Assembly (NCBI RefSeq): GCF_025717045.1
Contig: NZ_JAOVZN010000006.1
Span: 1,277,540-1,341,539, forward strand
Reading direction: 5' to 3'
From: Flavobacterium sp. SH_e
Lineage (GTDB): Bacteria > Bacteroidota > Bacteroidia > Flavobacteriales > Flavobacteriaceae
Length of the DNA: 64,000 bases
Position numbers and translations under genes: made by a program. This document shows positions 40,365 to 47,407 of this stretch, piece by piece. The first letter of the stretch is position 1. Every line of letters starts with the position of its first letter. Below the pieces are notes generated by a model, which searched no databases, was not told the DNA's origin, and was given only the letters and a program-made list of their open reading frames with translations.

Positions 40365-41269
40365 ATCCAGTTTTCAATCAATCCATAAATATTCAGTTTC
40401 CGAATGATATTTCGTTGACAATAAAGCGTGAAGATTTAATTCATCCGTTTGTTTCGGGAAATAAATTCAGAAAACTGAAATACAATTTACTTAAGGCGAA
40501 AGCTGAAAATAAAGACATTTTATTGACTTTCGGAGGAGCATTCTCCAATCATATTGCGGCAGTAGCTTATGCTGGAAAAGAACAAGGTTTTAAAACTATC
40601 GGCATTATTCGCGGAGACGAACTTTCCGATAGAATTGAAGAAAATCCAACGCTTAAATTTGCGCAGCAAAACGGAATGCAATTTGAGTTTGTTTCCAGAG
40701 AAGAGTATCGATTAAAAAGCGAAACATCTTTTATTGAGAAAATGAAAGACAAGTTCGGCGATTTTTATTTAGTTCCAGAAGGCGGAACAAACGAACTGGC
40801 TGTAAAAGGTTGTGAGGAGATTTTAAAAGAAGAAGATTCGGTTTTTAATTACGTTTGTTGTGCAGTTGGAACAGGCGGTACAATTTCGGGATTAATCAAT
40901 AGTGCGTTGCCAAATCAGAAGATTTTGGGCTTTCCAGCGTTAAAAGGTGACTTTTTAAACGATGAAATTCGTATTTTTGCAAAAAAAGATAACTGGAATT
41001 TAATTTCTGACTATCATTTTGGAGGTTATGGCAAGATAAATTTAGAATTAATTGAATTTGTTAATGCTTTTTTTGAAAAGACAAAAGTGCCTTTAGATCC
41101 AATTTATACAGGAAAGATGGTTTTTGGCGTTATAGATTTAATTAGCAAAAATTATTTTCCTGCACATTCAAAAATTTTACTCATTCACACTGGCGGATTG
41201 CAGGGAATTGACGGAATGAATATAAAGTTGAAGCAGAAAAAATTACCAATACTCAAAACCAATGATTAA
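40361..41269 (+). CDS. 1-aminocyclopropane-1-carboxylate deaminase / D-cysteine desulfhydrase family protein
   Basis: 302 residues. PLP fold type II: the Lys in SGNKFRKLKYNL, substrate loop GGAFSNHIAA, and PLP phosphate loop VGTGGTISGL. Family members deaminate ACC or release sulfide from D-cysteine; which one applies here cannot be told from the visible residues. It overlaps its upstream neighbour by 4 bp and the glucosaminidase gene by 8 bp, forming a tight three-gene operon. A D-amino-acid role might connect it with cell-wall turnover, but that is an inference. Confidence 0.87.
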   Translation: MNPVFNQSINIQFPNDISLTIKREDLIHPFVSGNKFRKLKYNLLKAKAENKDILLTFGGAFSNHIAAVAYAGKEQGFKTIGIIRGDELSDRIEENPTLKFAQQNGMQFEFVSREEYRLKSETSFIEKMKDKFGDFYLVPEGGTNELAVKGCEEILKEEDSVFNYVCCAVGTGGTISGLINSALPNQKILGFPALKGDFLNDEIRIFAKKDNWNLISDYHFGGYGKINLELIEFVNAFFEKTKVPLDPIYTGKMVFGVIDLISKNYFPAHSKILLIHTGGLQGIDGMNIKLKQKKLPILKTND

Positions 41270-42161
41270 AAAAATTGTATTACTTCTCGTAATATTAGCT
41301 TTAGCAAGTTGCTCTTCTAGTAAGCCTGCCATCGCGACGACTAAAAAAGCGGCAGCAGTTCAAGCCAGGACTGCATCAGCAAAAAGAAATACTCCAGCCA
41401 AGCCAATAGGAAAAAATTATCCTTCTACAAATAACACAACTGAGGTTATTCAATCTACTTCCAAAACAGTTGTTACCAGCGATTTAATCAATAATTATGT
41501 ATTGCAGTACAAAGAAATTGCAATGGGAAACATGAAAACTTACGGAATTCCAGCGAGTATTATTTTGGCTCAGGGAATTTTAGAATCTGGTGCAGGAAGA
41601 GGAGATTTAGCTGTAGATGCTAATAATCATTTTGGAATAAAATGTCATAATGATTGGTTGGGAGAAAGTGTTCGCCACGACGATGACTCGGCTCAGGAAT
41701 GTTTTAGAAAATATCCTCAAGCATCAGAATCGTATAGAGATCACGCTTTATTTTTGGTTGGAAAAAAACGATACGCTAGCTTATTTACTTACGAAAAAGA
41801 CGATTACAAAGCTTGGGCAAAAGGACTTAGAGCTTGCGGATACGCAACAGATCCAAAATATCCTGATAAATTGATCAGTTATATTGAAAGATACAATCTG
41901 CATCAATACGATTGTCAGGTTACAGGAAGAAATTATGTGCCAATAAATACTTCGGCTCCACCAAAAAAATCATCTTATGATGTCGCTTCTGATCCAAAGA
42001 TCAATATGGATCAATACGATCCGAATACGTATGAGGTTCAAAAAGGAGATACGCTTTATTCGATTTCAAAGAAATTCAATTTATTGGTTGAAGATTTAAA
42101 AAAGAAAAATAATCTAACTGATAATGCGATTTCGATCGGGCAGAGGTTGAAAGTGAAATAA
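41262..42161 (+). CDS. Glucosaminidase (peptidoglycan hydrolase) lipoprotein with LysM domain
   Basis: 299 residues. Lipoprotein signal MIKKIVLLLVILALASC, then a low-complexity Ala/Lys/Thr linker to about 70. Glucosaminidase domain about 80-215 (YGIPASIILAQGILESGAG with the catalytic Glu, NNHFGIKCHNDW, FRKYPQASESYRDHA). LysM domain about 255-299 (YEVQKGDTLYSISKKFNLL). It would cleave glycan strands in the periplasm while tethered to a membrane. It overlaps the PLP-enzyme gene by 8 bp. Confidence 0.93.
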   Translation: MIKKIVLLLVILALASCSSSKPAIATTKKAAAVQARTASAKRNTPAKPIGKNYPSTNNTTEVIQSTSKTVVTSDLINNYVLQYKEIAMGNMKTYGIPASIILAQGILESGAGRGDLAVDANNHFGIKCHNDWLGESVRHDDDSAQECFRKYPQASESYRDHALFLVGKKRYASLFTYEKDDYKAWAKGLRACGYATDPKYPDKLISYIERYNLHQYDCQVTGRNYVPINTSAPPKKSSYDVASDPKINMDQYDPNTYEVQKGDTLYSISKKFNLLVEDLKKKNNLTDNAISIGQRLKVK

Positions 42162-42178
42162 GTTTTCAGTCGCAGTCT

Positions 42179-42199
42179 CTCCCGATAGCTATTGGGATC
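42179..42199. repeat. CCCGATAGCTATNGGG palindrome
   Basis: TCCCGATAGCTATTGGGA, a near-perfect palindrome, between the glucosaminidase and hemL genes. A related copy is at 38406-38424. Confidence 0.6.
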
Positions 42200-42242
42200 A
42201 GTTTTGAAAATCAAACTAAAATTCAAAATAAGTTTTCAGTTT

Positions 42243-42275
42243 TAATCTAAAATCTGAATTCTAAAATCTAAAATA
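42243..42275. repeat. TCTAAAATC microrepeat upstream of hemL
   Basis: Repeats of AATCTAAAATCTGAATTCTA and then AAAATCTAAAAT directly before the hemL ATG; the same words occur before 15164 and 59070. Confidence 0.5.
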
Positions 42276-42279
42276 AAAA

Positions 42280-43566
42280 ATGTTATATAAAAGAAGTAGT
42301 CAGCTTTTTGCTGAAGCAGAAAAAGTAATTCCGGGAGGAGTAAATTCACCAGTAAGAGCGTTTAAAGCGGTTGGCGGAACTCCGATTTTTGTAAAAAGTG
42401 CTAAAGGCGCTTATTTATATGATGAAGACGGAAATAAATTAATTGATTATATCAACTCGTGGGGGCCAATGGTTTTAGGTCACGCATATCAGCCAGTTGT
42501 TGATGCTGTAATCGAAAAAGCAAAATTGGGTACTTCATTTGGAATGCCAACAGAATTGGAAACTGAAATTGCAGCTTTGGCTGTTTCTATGGTTCCAAAT
42601 ATTGATAAAATACGTTTTGTAAATTCTGGTACAGAAGCTTGTATGAGCGCAATCCGTCTGGCTCGCGGATTTACAAAAAGAGATAAAATTGTAAAATTTG
42701 CAGGTTGTTACCACGGACATTCAGATTCATTTTTGATTCAGGCGGGAAGCGGAGCTGTAACTTTTGGATCTCCAAATAGTCCAGGTGTTACAGAAGGAAC
42801 AGCAAAAGATACTTTGTTGGCAAAATACAATGATTTAGAAAATGTAAAAACATTGGTTGAAGCTAATAAAGGAGAAATTGCTGCGATTATTATCGAAGCA
42901 GTTGCTGGAAATATGGGATGTATTCCACCGGCAAAAGGATTCTTGCAAGGTTTAAGAGATTTGTGTACAGCAAACGGAATCTTATTGATTTTTGATGAGG
43001 TAATGACAGGTTTCCGTTTAGCTCGCGGTGGGGTTCAAGAATTGTACGGGATTGATGCTGATATCGTAACTTTCGGAAAAGTTATCGGTGGTGGACTTCC
43101 AGTTGGAGCTTTTGCAGCGAGAGAAGAAATCATGAATTATTTAGCGCCTCTAGGACCAGTTTATCAAGCAGGGACATTATCTGGAAATCCATTGGCAATG
43201 GCAGCAGGATATGCGATGTTGAAAGCTCTTGATAATGACAGAGAAATTTTTACACGTTTAGAAGAAAAAACAGCTTATTTGGAAGCAGGAATCGATAGAG
43301 TTTTAAAAGCTAATAATGTTGTATTTACAATCAATAGAGTAGGTTCTATGATTTCGGTTCACTTTGATGCAAATCCGGTTACCGATTTTCAAACTGCAGC
43401 AAAAGGAGATAATGAAACGTTTAAGAAATTCTTCCACGGATTATTGCAAGAAGGTGTCTACATCGCGCCATCTGCATACGAAACGTGGTTTATTACAGAT
43501 GCATTGACTTATGAAGATTTAGATTTTACAATCAATGCGATTGATAAGGTATCAAAATCATTTTAA
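42280..43566 (+). CDS. hemL: Glutamate-1-semialdehyde 2,1-aminomutase
   Basis: 428 residues, family length. PLP fold type I: GGVNSPVRAF near the N terminus, FVNSGTEACMSAIRLARG, DEVMTGFR and the PLP lysine in TFGKVIGGGLPVG (about K267). It converts glutamate-1-semialdehyde to 5-aminolevulinate in the C5 pathway of heme synthesis, in the cytoplasm. Other hem genes are not adjacent. Followed by a bidirectional terminator at 43568-43604. Confidence 0.97.
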   Translation: MLYKRSSQLFAEAEKVIPGGVNSPVRAFKAVGGTPIFVKSAKGAYLYDEDGNKLIDYINSWGPMVLGHAYQPVVDAVIEKAKLGTSFGMPTELETEIAALAVSMVPNIDKIRFVNSGTEACMSAIRLARGFTKRDKIVKFAGCYHGHSDSFLIQAGSGAVTFGSPNSPGVTEGTAKDTLLAKYNDLENVKTLVEANKGEIAAIIIEAVAGNMGCIPPAKGFLQGLRDLCTANGILLIFDEVMTGFRLARGGVQELYGIDADIVTFGKVIGGGLPVGAFAAREEIMNYLAPLGPVYQAGTLSGNPLAMAAGYAMLKALDNDREIFTRLEEKTAYLEAGIDRVLKANNVVFTINRVGSMISVHFDANPVTDFQTAAKGDNETFKKFFHGLLQEGVYIAPSAYETWFITDALTYEDLDFTINAIDKVSKSF

Positions 43567-43567
43567 T

Positions 43568-43604
43568 AAAAAAGGAGGCTTTAAGCCTCCTTTTCTTTTT
43601 TAGA
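43568..43604. terminator. Bidirectional terminator between hemL and Spy-like gene
   Basis: AAAGGAGGCT and AGCCTCCTTT around a TTA loop, with flanking A-run and T-run. Confidence 0.85.
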
Positions 43605-43610
43605 ACAAGA

Positions 43611-44342
43611 TTATTTTTTGTCTTTTCTGTATTCTTTCATTTTGTCTTTATGTTCTTTCTGAATCGCAGTCCATTTTTTGTATTGGTCAGCATTCAAAAT
43701 AGATTTCATTTTGGCATCATAAGCTTTATGATCTTCTTCCATTTGTTTTTTCATGGCTTTTTTCTCAGCTTCTGTTGGTTGCGAAGTAGAATCTTTTCTG
43801 CTTTTTTTAAGCATTGCCATTTTTGTGCTTCTGTCAGATAAAAGTTCGCTTACTTGTTTTTGCTGATCTGCATTTAAATTCAAGTCAGTTGTCAATTTTT
43901 GCAAATGTGCCTGATCGCGTTCTTGAGGTGTTTTAAAATCACCCTTTCTATGATGTCCTTTGTGTTCTTTCTTTAAAGCTGTCCATTTTGTATACTGATC
44001 AGCATTTAAGATAGATTTCATTTTAGCATCATTATCTGCTTTTTCTGCATCTATTTGTTTTTTGAAAGTTGCTTTTTCTTCAGCTGTTGGAGGTGTTTTG
44101 CTGTCTTTTCGGCTTTGTCTAAACTTTTCAGCTTTGGCACTTTTTTCTGCGATAAGCTGTTTTACCTGCTCTTGCTGTTTTTTATCTAAACTCAAATCAG
44201 AAGTTAGTTTTTGTAAATACTTTTCGTTACGCTGTTCTGGAGTTAATTTTTCTCGTTGATCGCGTGTCGGTTTCTGATTGATGTCCTGTGCAAAACTTAC
44301 TATTCCAACAAATAATAAAGCTGCAATAAATAATTTTTTCAT
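43611..44342 (-). CDS. Spy/LTxxQ-like periplasmic protein with internally duplicated domain
   Basis: 243 residues from the ATG at 44342, which starts a signal peptide (MKKLFIAALLFVGIVSFAQ). The mature part contains two copies of a ~110-residue charged helical unit: LTPEQRNEKYLQKLTSDLSL...NADQYTKWTALKKEHK, then TPQERDQAHLQKLTTDLNL...NADQYKKWTAIQKEHK. The pattern resembles Spy/CpxP-type LTxxQ proteins (periplasmic chaperone-like, metal or stress responsive), but this assignment is tentative. A one-unit paralogue lies upstream at 44496-44912; the two-unit form presumably arose by duplication. Confidence 0.72.
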   Translation of the reverse strand: MKKLFIAALLFVGIVSFAQDINQKPTRDQREKLTPEQRNEKYLQKLTSDLSLDKKQQEQVKQLIAEKSAKAEKFRQSRKDSKTPPTAEEKATFKKQIDAEKADNDAKMKSILNADQYTKWTALKKEHKGHHRKGDFKTPQERDQAHLQKLTTDLNLNADQQKQVSELLSDRSTKMAMLKKSRKDSTSQPTEAEKKAMKKQMEEDHKAYDAKMKSILNADQYKKWTAIQKEHKDKMKEYRKDKK

Positions 44343-44466
44343 AATTCGTCTTATAAAAGGTTTATAGCAATTAGACTTCATCAGAATTATTAAGTTTAAT
44401 GCTATTTTGAGGTTTATCTTTTATTTAACAGAAACTATTAAGGAAAGTTTAAAGAATGTCTAGAAA

Positions 44467-44497
44467 CAAAAAAGAGGCTTTTAGGCCTCTTTAATTT
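44467..44497 (-). terminator. Terminator of the upstream Spy-like gene
   Basis: AAAGAGGC and GCCTCTTT (8 bp) around TTTTAG; on the minus strand it is followed by TTTTTTGTTT. Confidence 0.75.
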
Positions 44498-44912
44498 AGT
44501 TTTTATCTTTTCTGTATTCTTTCATTTTTTCTCTCGCTTTGTCTTTGTTTTCTTCTTGAATGGTTTTCCATTTTGTGTATTGGTCAGCATTCAAAATCGA
44601 TTTCATTTTAGCATCGTTTGCATCTTTTTCAGCCATCATTTCCTTTTTAAAAGCTTCTCTTTCGGCAGCAGTTGGTTTTGTACCGCTTTCTTTTTGCTCT
44701 TGACGCGCATCTCTTAGTTTTTCAGCTTTGGCGCTTCGGTCTGCTAAAAGCTGTTTCACCTGAGCTTGCTGACTAGCATCAAGATTTAACTCTGTTGTCA
44801 ATTTTTGCAATTGCTTTTCGTTGCGCTGTTCAGGCGTTAGTCTTTCTTTTTTTTCTTGTGCAAAACTTGCTATTCCAACAAATAACAAAGCTGCAATTAA
44901 TAATTTTTTCAT
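44496..44912 (-). CDS. Spy/LTxxQ-like periplasmic protein, single-unit paralogue
   Basis: 138 residues. Signal peptide MKKLLIAALLFVGIASFAQ, nearly identical to the downstream paralogue's. One helical unit follows: LTPEQRNEKQLQKLTTELNLDASQQ...NADQYTKWKTIQEENK. Highly charged (Lys/Glu) with no cysteine. It has its own terminator (44467-44497), so the two paralogues are probably transcribed separately. The likely role is an envelope chaperone or sensor, inferred from family resemblance only. Confidence 0.75.
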   Translation of the reverse strand: MKKLLIAALLFVGIASFAQEKKERLTPEQRNEKQLQKLTTELNLDASQQAQVKQLLADRSAKAEKLRDARQEQKESGTKPTAAEREAFKKEMMAEKDANDAKMKSILNADQYTKWKTIQEENKDKAREKMKEYRKDKN

Positions 44913-45106
44913 GTTTTAAGTTTTTTTAATTGTTTATAAGGAATTAGACTTTTTTGAATAAAACAGGTTTAATTGAATTTTTAAAAATTATACTTTTTTT
45001 AACAAATTGACAAGTAGTTGATTAGCAATTTAGTTAAGTGCTCATTGAAAATAATTTCTTATTTTTAATGGATCAAGAAATTTGAAATGAATTAATTCTC
45101 AAAACC

Positions 45107-46108
45107 ATGAATAAAATCGCCTTTTTCTCAACTCAGCCTTACGATAAAACGTTTTTCAATAAATACAATGAAAATTTTGGTTTTCAGTTGGACTTTTTTG
45201 AAACGCAATTGAATCCGCAAACTGTAGCCTTAATTGAGGAATGTGAGATTGTTTGTGTTTTTGTAAATGATATTGTAAACGAAACGGTTATCAATCAATT
45301 AGCAGAAAAAAGAGTAAAAATAATTGCTCTACGTTGCGCCGGATTTAATAATGTCGATTTGGACGCTGCTAAAAGACACGGGATAAAAGTCTGTCGTGTT
45401 CCCGCATATTCTCCTCAAGCAGTTGCCGAACATGCGATGGCGATGATTTTGACTTTAAACAGAAAAACACACAAAGCTTATAACAGAGTTCGTGAGCAAA
45501 ACTTTTCTCTAAACGGATTATTAGGTTTTGATTTATTTGGAAAAACAATCGGAATTATTGGAACTGGAAATATAGGAAAGGCATTTTCTAAAATAGCATT
45601 AGGTTTTGGCTGTAAAGTTTTGGCTTATGATATTGTTGAAAACGAAGAGATGAAAAAGGATGGGGTTTCTTTTGTTGGTTTAGAGGAGATTTTTAAATCA
45701 AGTGATATTATTTCGCTTCATTGTCCGCTAAATGAGCAGACAAAACACGTCATCAATACCACTTCAATTTCTTTTATGAAAGACAGCGTGATGATTATCA
45801 ATACAAGCCGTGGCGGATTAATCGAAACGGCGTCGGTTATTGAAGGTTTAAAAGAAGGAAAAATAGGTTATTTAGGAATTGATGTTTACGAACAAGAAGA
45901 AAAACTGTTCTTTAGAGATCTTTCTGCAGACATTATTCAAGATGATGCAATTCAGCGTTTAATGAGTTTTCCAAATGTTTTGGTAACCGCACATCAGGCG
46001 TTTTTTACCAATGAAGCTTTGACACAAATTGCTTTGGTGACTTTCAATAATATAAAATCTCTGTTGGAACAAAATGATATTGAAAATAAAGCCGCTTTGC
46101 TGGTGTAA
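45107..46108 (+). CDS. ldhA: D-lactate dehydrogenase (2-hydroxyacid dehydrogenase family)
   Basis: 333 residues. Fermentative D-LDH layout: LRCAGFNNVDLDAAKRHGI, NAD motif GIIGTGNIGKAF near 150, catalytic Arg in NTSRGGLIET (about 237), and the D-LDH-type acid/base site VTAHQAFFTNEAL (His about 300), which separates it from the glyoxylate-reductase type at 38749. It reduces pyruvate to D-lactate with NADH in the cytoplasm. The lipoprotein gene 46136 follows after 27 bp and may be cotranscribed. Confidence 0.92.
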   Translation: MNKIAFFSTQPYDKTFFNKYNENFGFQLDFFETQLNPQTVALIEECEIVCVFVNDIVNETVINQLAEKRVKIIALRCAGFNNVDLDAAKRHGIKVCRVPAYSPQAVAEHAMAMILTLNRKTHKAYNRVREQNFSLNGLLGFDLFGKTIGIIGTGNIGKAFSKIALGFGCKVLAYDIVENEEMKKDGVSFVGLEEIFKSSDIISLHCPLNEQTKHVINTTSISFMKDSVMIINTSRGGLIETASVIEGLKEGKIGYLGIDVYEQEEKLFFRDLSADIIQDDAIQRLMSFPNVLVTAHQAFFTNEALTQIALVTFNNIKSLLEQNDIENKAALLV

Positions 46109-46135
46109 ATTATAACGAATTTAAAATTTCAGATT

Positions 46136-46732
46136 ATGAAAAATAAAATTTTAATTCTAATTGCTATTCTGGCATTGAGTTCTTGTCAGAATAAAGATAA
46201 TTCAAAAAATATTGTAAAAACAGTTGTTCAAGATACATTGTCTAAAACACTTGGAGGAACAGCCAATTTGAGTGAAGCTGCTCCAAAAGAAGACAAGGCA
46301 ATAGAACTAATACGTGAGCAATTGTTGGTTTTATTAAAGAACGATATTCCTGCTATGACAAAAGAGGATCGTTATTTTTATTACGATGCTTTCGACTTAA
46401 ATAACGATAAGAAAAACGAATATTTAGTTGGTTTTTCAAACCCCTATTTCTGCGGAAGCGGAGGCTGTTCGGGCTATATTTTAAATAATGATGGAAGTGT
46501 AATTAATCGTTTCACCGTAACCGATTTTCCAATTTATGTAACTACTTCAGCAACTGAAAAATTTTATGATCTTATATTTGAAAGTGGGGGAAAATTTCAT
46601 CTTTTAAAAATGAAAGGCGGAAAATATCCGTCTAATCCATCTGTTCAAGAAGTTATAAAAGGTGATGTTCCAAAAGAAAGCACTAAGGTTTTGGATATTC
46701 AAGGAGAGAAATTGGAGAAATATTCGTTTTAA
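46136..46732 (+). CDS. Hypothetical lipoprotein with FCGSGGCSG motif
   Basis: 198 residues. Lipoprotein signal MKNKILILIAILALSSC. The mature part has an acidic motif FDLNNDKKNEYLVG, reminiscent of a calcium-binding or repeat loop, and a conserved-looking FCGSGGCSGYIL in which two cysteines could form a disulfide. Similar FCGxGGC motifs occur in uncharacterised exported proteins of many bacteria. The function is unknown. It follows ldhA by 27 bp with no terminator, so it is probably cotranscribed. Confidence 0.72.
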   Translation: MKNKILILIAILALSSCQNKDNSKNIVKTVVQDTLSKTLGGTANLSEAAPKEDKAIELIREQLLVLLKNDIPAMTKEDRYFYYDAFDLNNDKKNEYLVGFSNPYFCGSGGCSGYILNNDGSVINRFTVTDFPIYVTTSATEKFYDLIFESGGKFHLLKMKGGKYPSNPSVQEVIKGDVPKESTKVLDIQGEKLEKYSF

Positions 46733-46749
46733 TCAGATTCTTTTAAATA

Positions 46750-46790
46750 GAAAGCCCGACAGGTTTTTAAAACCTGTCGGGCTTATTGTT
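46750..46790. terminator. Terminator-like palindrome (CCCGACAG) overlapping the toxin gene end
   Basis: AGCCCGACAGGTTTT and AAAACCTGTCGGGCT form a 15-bp perfect stem (46753-46783). It can terminate the lipoprotein gene, and its right half encodes the last residues (KPDRF) of the convergent toxin gene. The same stem word occurs at 11178-11215. Confidence 0.8.
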
Positions 46791-47090
46791 TTTTAGAATT
46801 TTTGAAAGGATTTTTGGATTTCGTCTATTATCCCAAAATGCAATAACAATCAATTCACTTGGAGTTATTTTATAAAAGATATTATAATGTCCTAATGTTG
46901 AGGTTCTGATGTCTGGAAAGCTGGTTTTAACATAAGTATCAGGATTTTCAACTAAGAATTTAGTTCTTTGTGTTATTTCCGAAACTAATTTTCTTGAATA
47001 CGTTTTTGATTTGTTTCTTTTATTCCAATAATTCAGTATTTTTCTTCTTTGATTAACTGCAGCATTAGTCCAAATTATTCTGACAGCCAT
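46767..47090 (-). CDS. RelE/ParE family toxin
   Basis: 107 residues. RelE/ParE-type fold: VRIIWTNAAVNQRRKILNYW near the N terminus, SEITQRTKFLVENP in the middle, and the C-terminal strand LIVIAFWDNRRNP. Members are mRNA interferases or gyrase inhibitors; ParE-like is more probable from the start pattern, but this is not settled. It overlaps the upstream antitoxin gene by 16 bp, the normal toxin-antitoxin arrangement with the antitoxin first. The final residues come from the terminator palindrome. Confidence 0.87.
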   Translation of the reverse strand: MAVRIIWTNAAVNQRRKILNYWNKRNKSKTYSRKLVSEITQRTKFLVENPDTYVKTSFPDIRTSTLGHYNIFYKITPSELIVIAFWDNRRNPKILSKILKNNKPDRF

Positions 47091-47308
47091 TCAAGATCTT
47101 CCTTATCTAAATCTTCTTGAGAAATAACTCTTCCGTATTTTATGTCTTCTTCACTTTCTCTTAGCATATCTAGTTCATATTGTTCAAATTGATAAACATC
47201 TTCTGTATCTACATTTTTTAGAAGATTTCTAATTTTCTCCAGCAGACTAACATCTTCAATGTTTTTTAGTTTATCAAATATTTCTAATTTTATTTCTAAA
47301 GTGCTCAT
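47075..47308 (-). CDS. Antitoxin of the RelE/ParE-type pair
   Basis: 77 residues, very acidic in the C-terminal half (FEQYELDMLRESEEDIKYG, then a DLDKEDLEWLSE end), with an N-terminal helical part (LEIKLEIFDKLKNIEDVSLLEKIRNLL). No clear DNA-binding fold is visible; acidic C-terminal tails that wrap around RelE/ParE toxins are typical. Identification rests mainly on position: it precedes and overlaps the toxin gene by 16 bp on the same strand. It lies downstream of the lysS terminator at 47345-47385. Confidence 0.78.
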   Translation of the reverse strand: MSTLEIKLEIFDKLKNIEDVSLLEKIRNLLKNVDTEDVYQFEQYELDMLRESEEDIKYGRVISQEDLDKEDLEWLSE

Positions 47309-47344
47309 AATAATGCATTTTAATTAATCAAAGTTATGTAAATA

Positions 47345-47385
47345 AAACGAAAAACCCGATAAGTTATAAACCTATCGGGCTGTAT
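47345..47385 (-). terminator. lysS terminator
   Basis: Minus strand CCCGATA...TATCGGG stem (47355-47379, with mismatches near the loop), followed by TTTTTCGTTTT. A relative of the other CCCGA-type palindromes. Confidence 0.75.
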
Positions 47386-47407
47386 TTATAATAAAATAGG
47401 ACAATTA

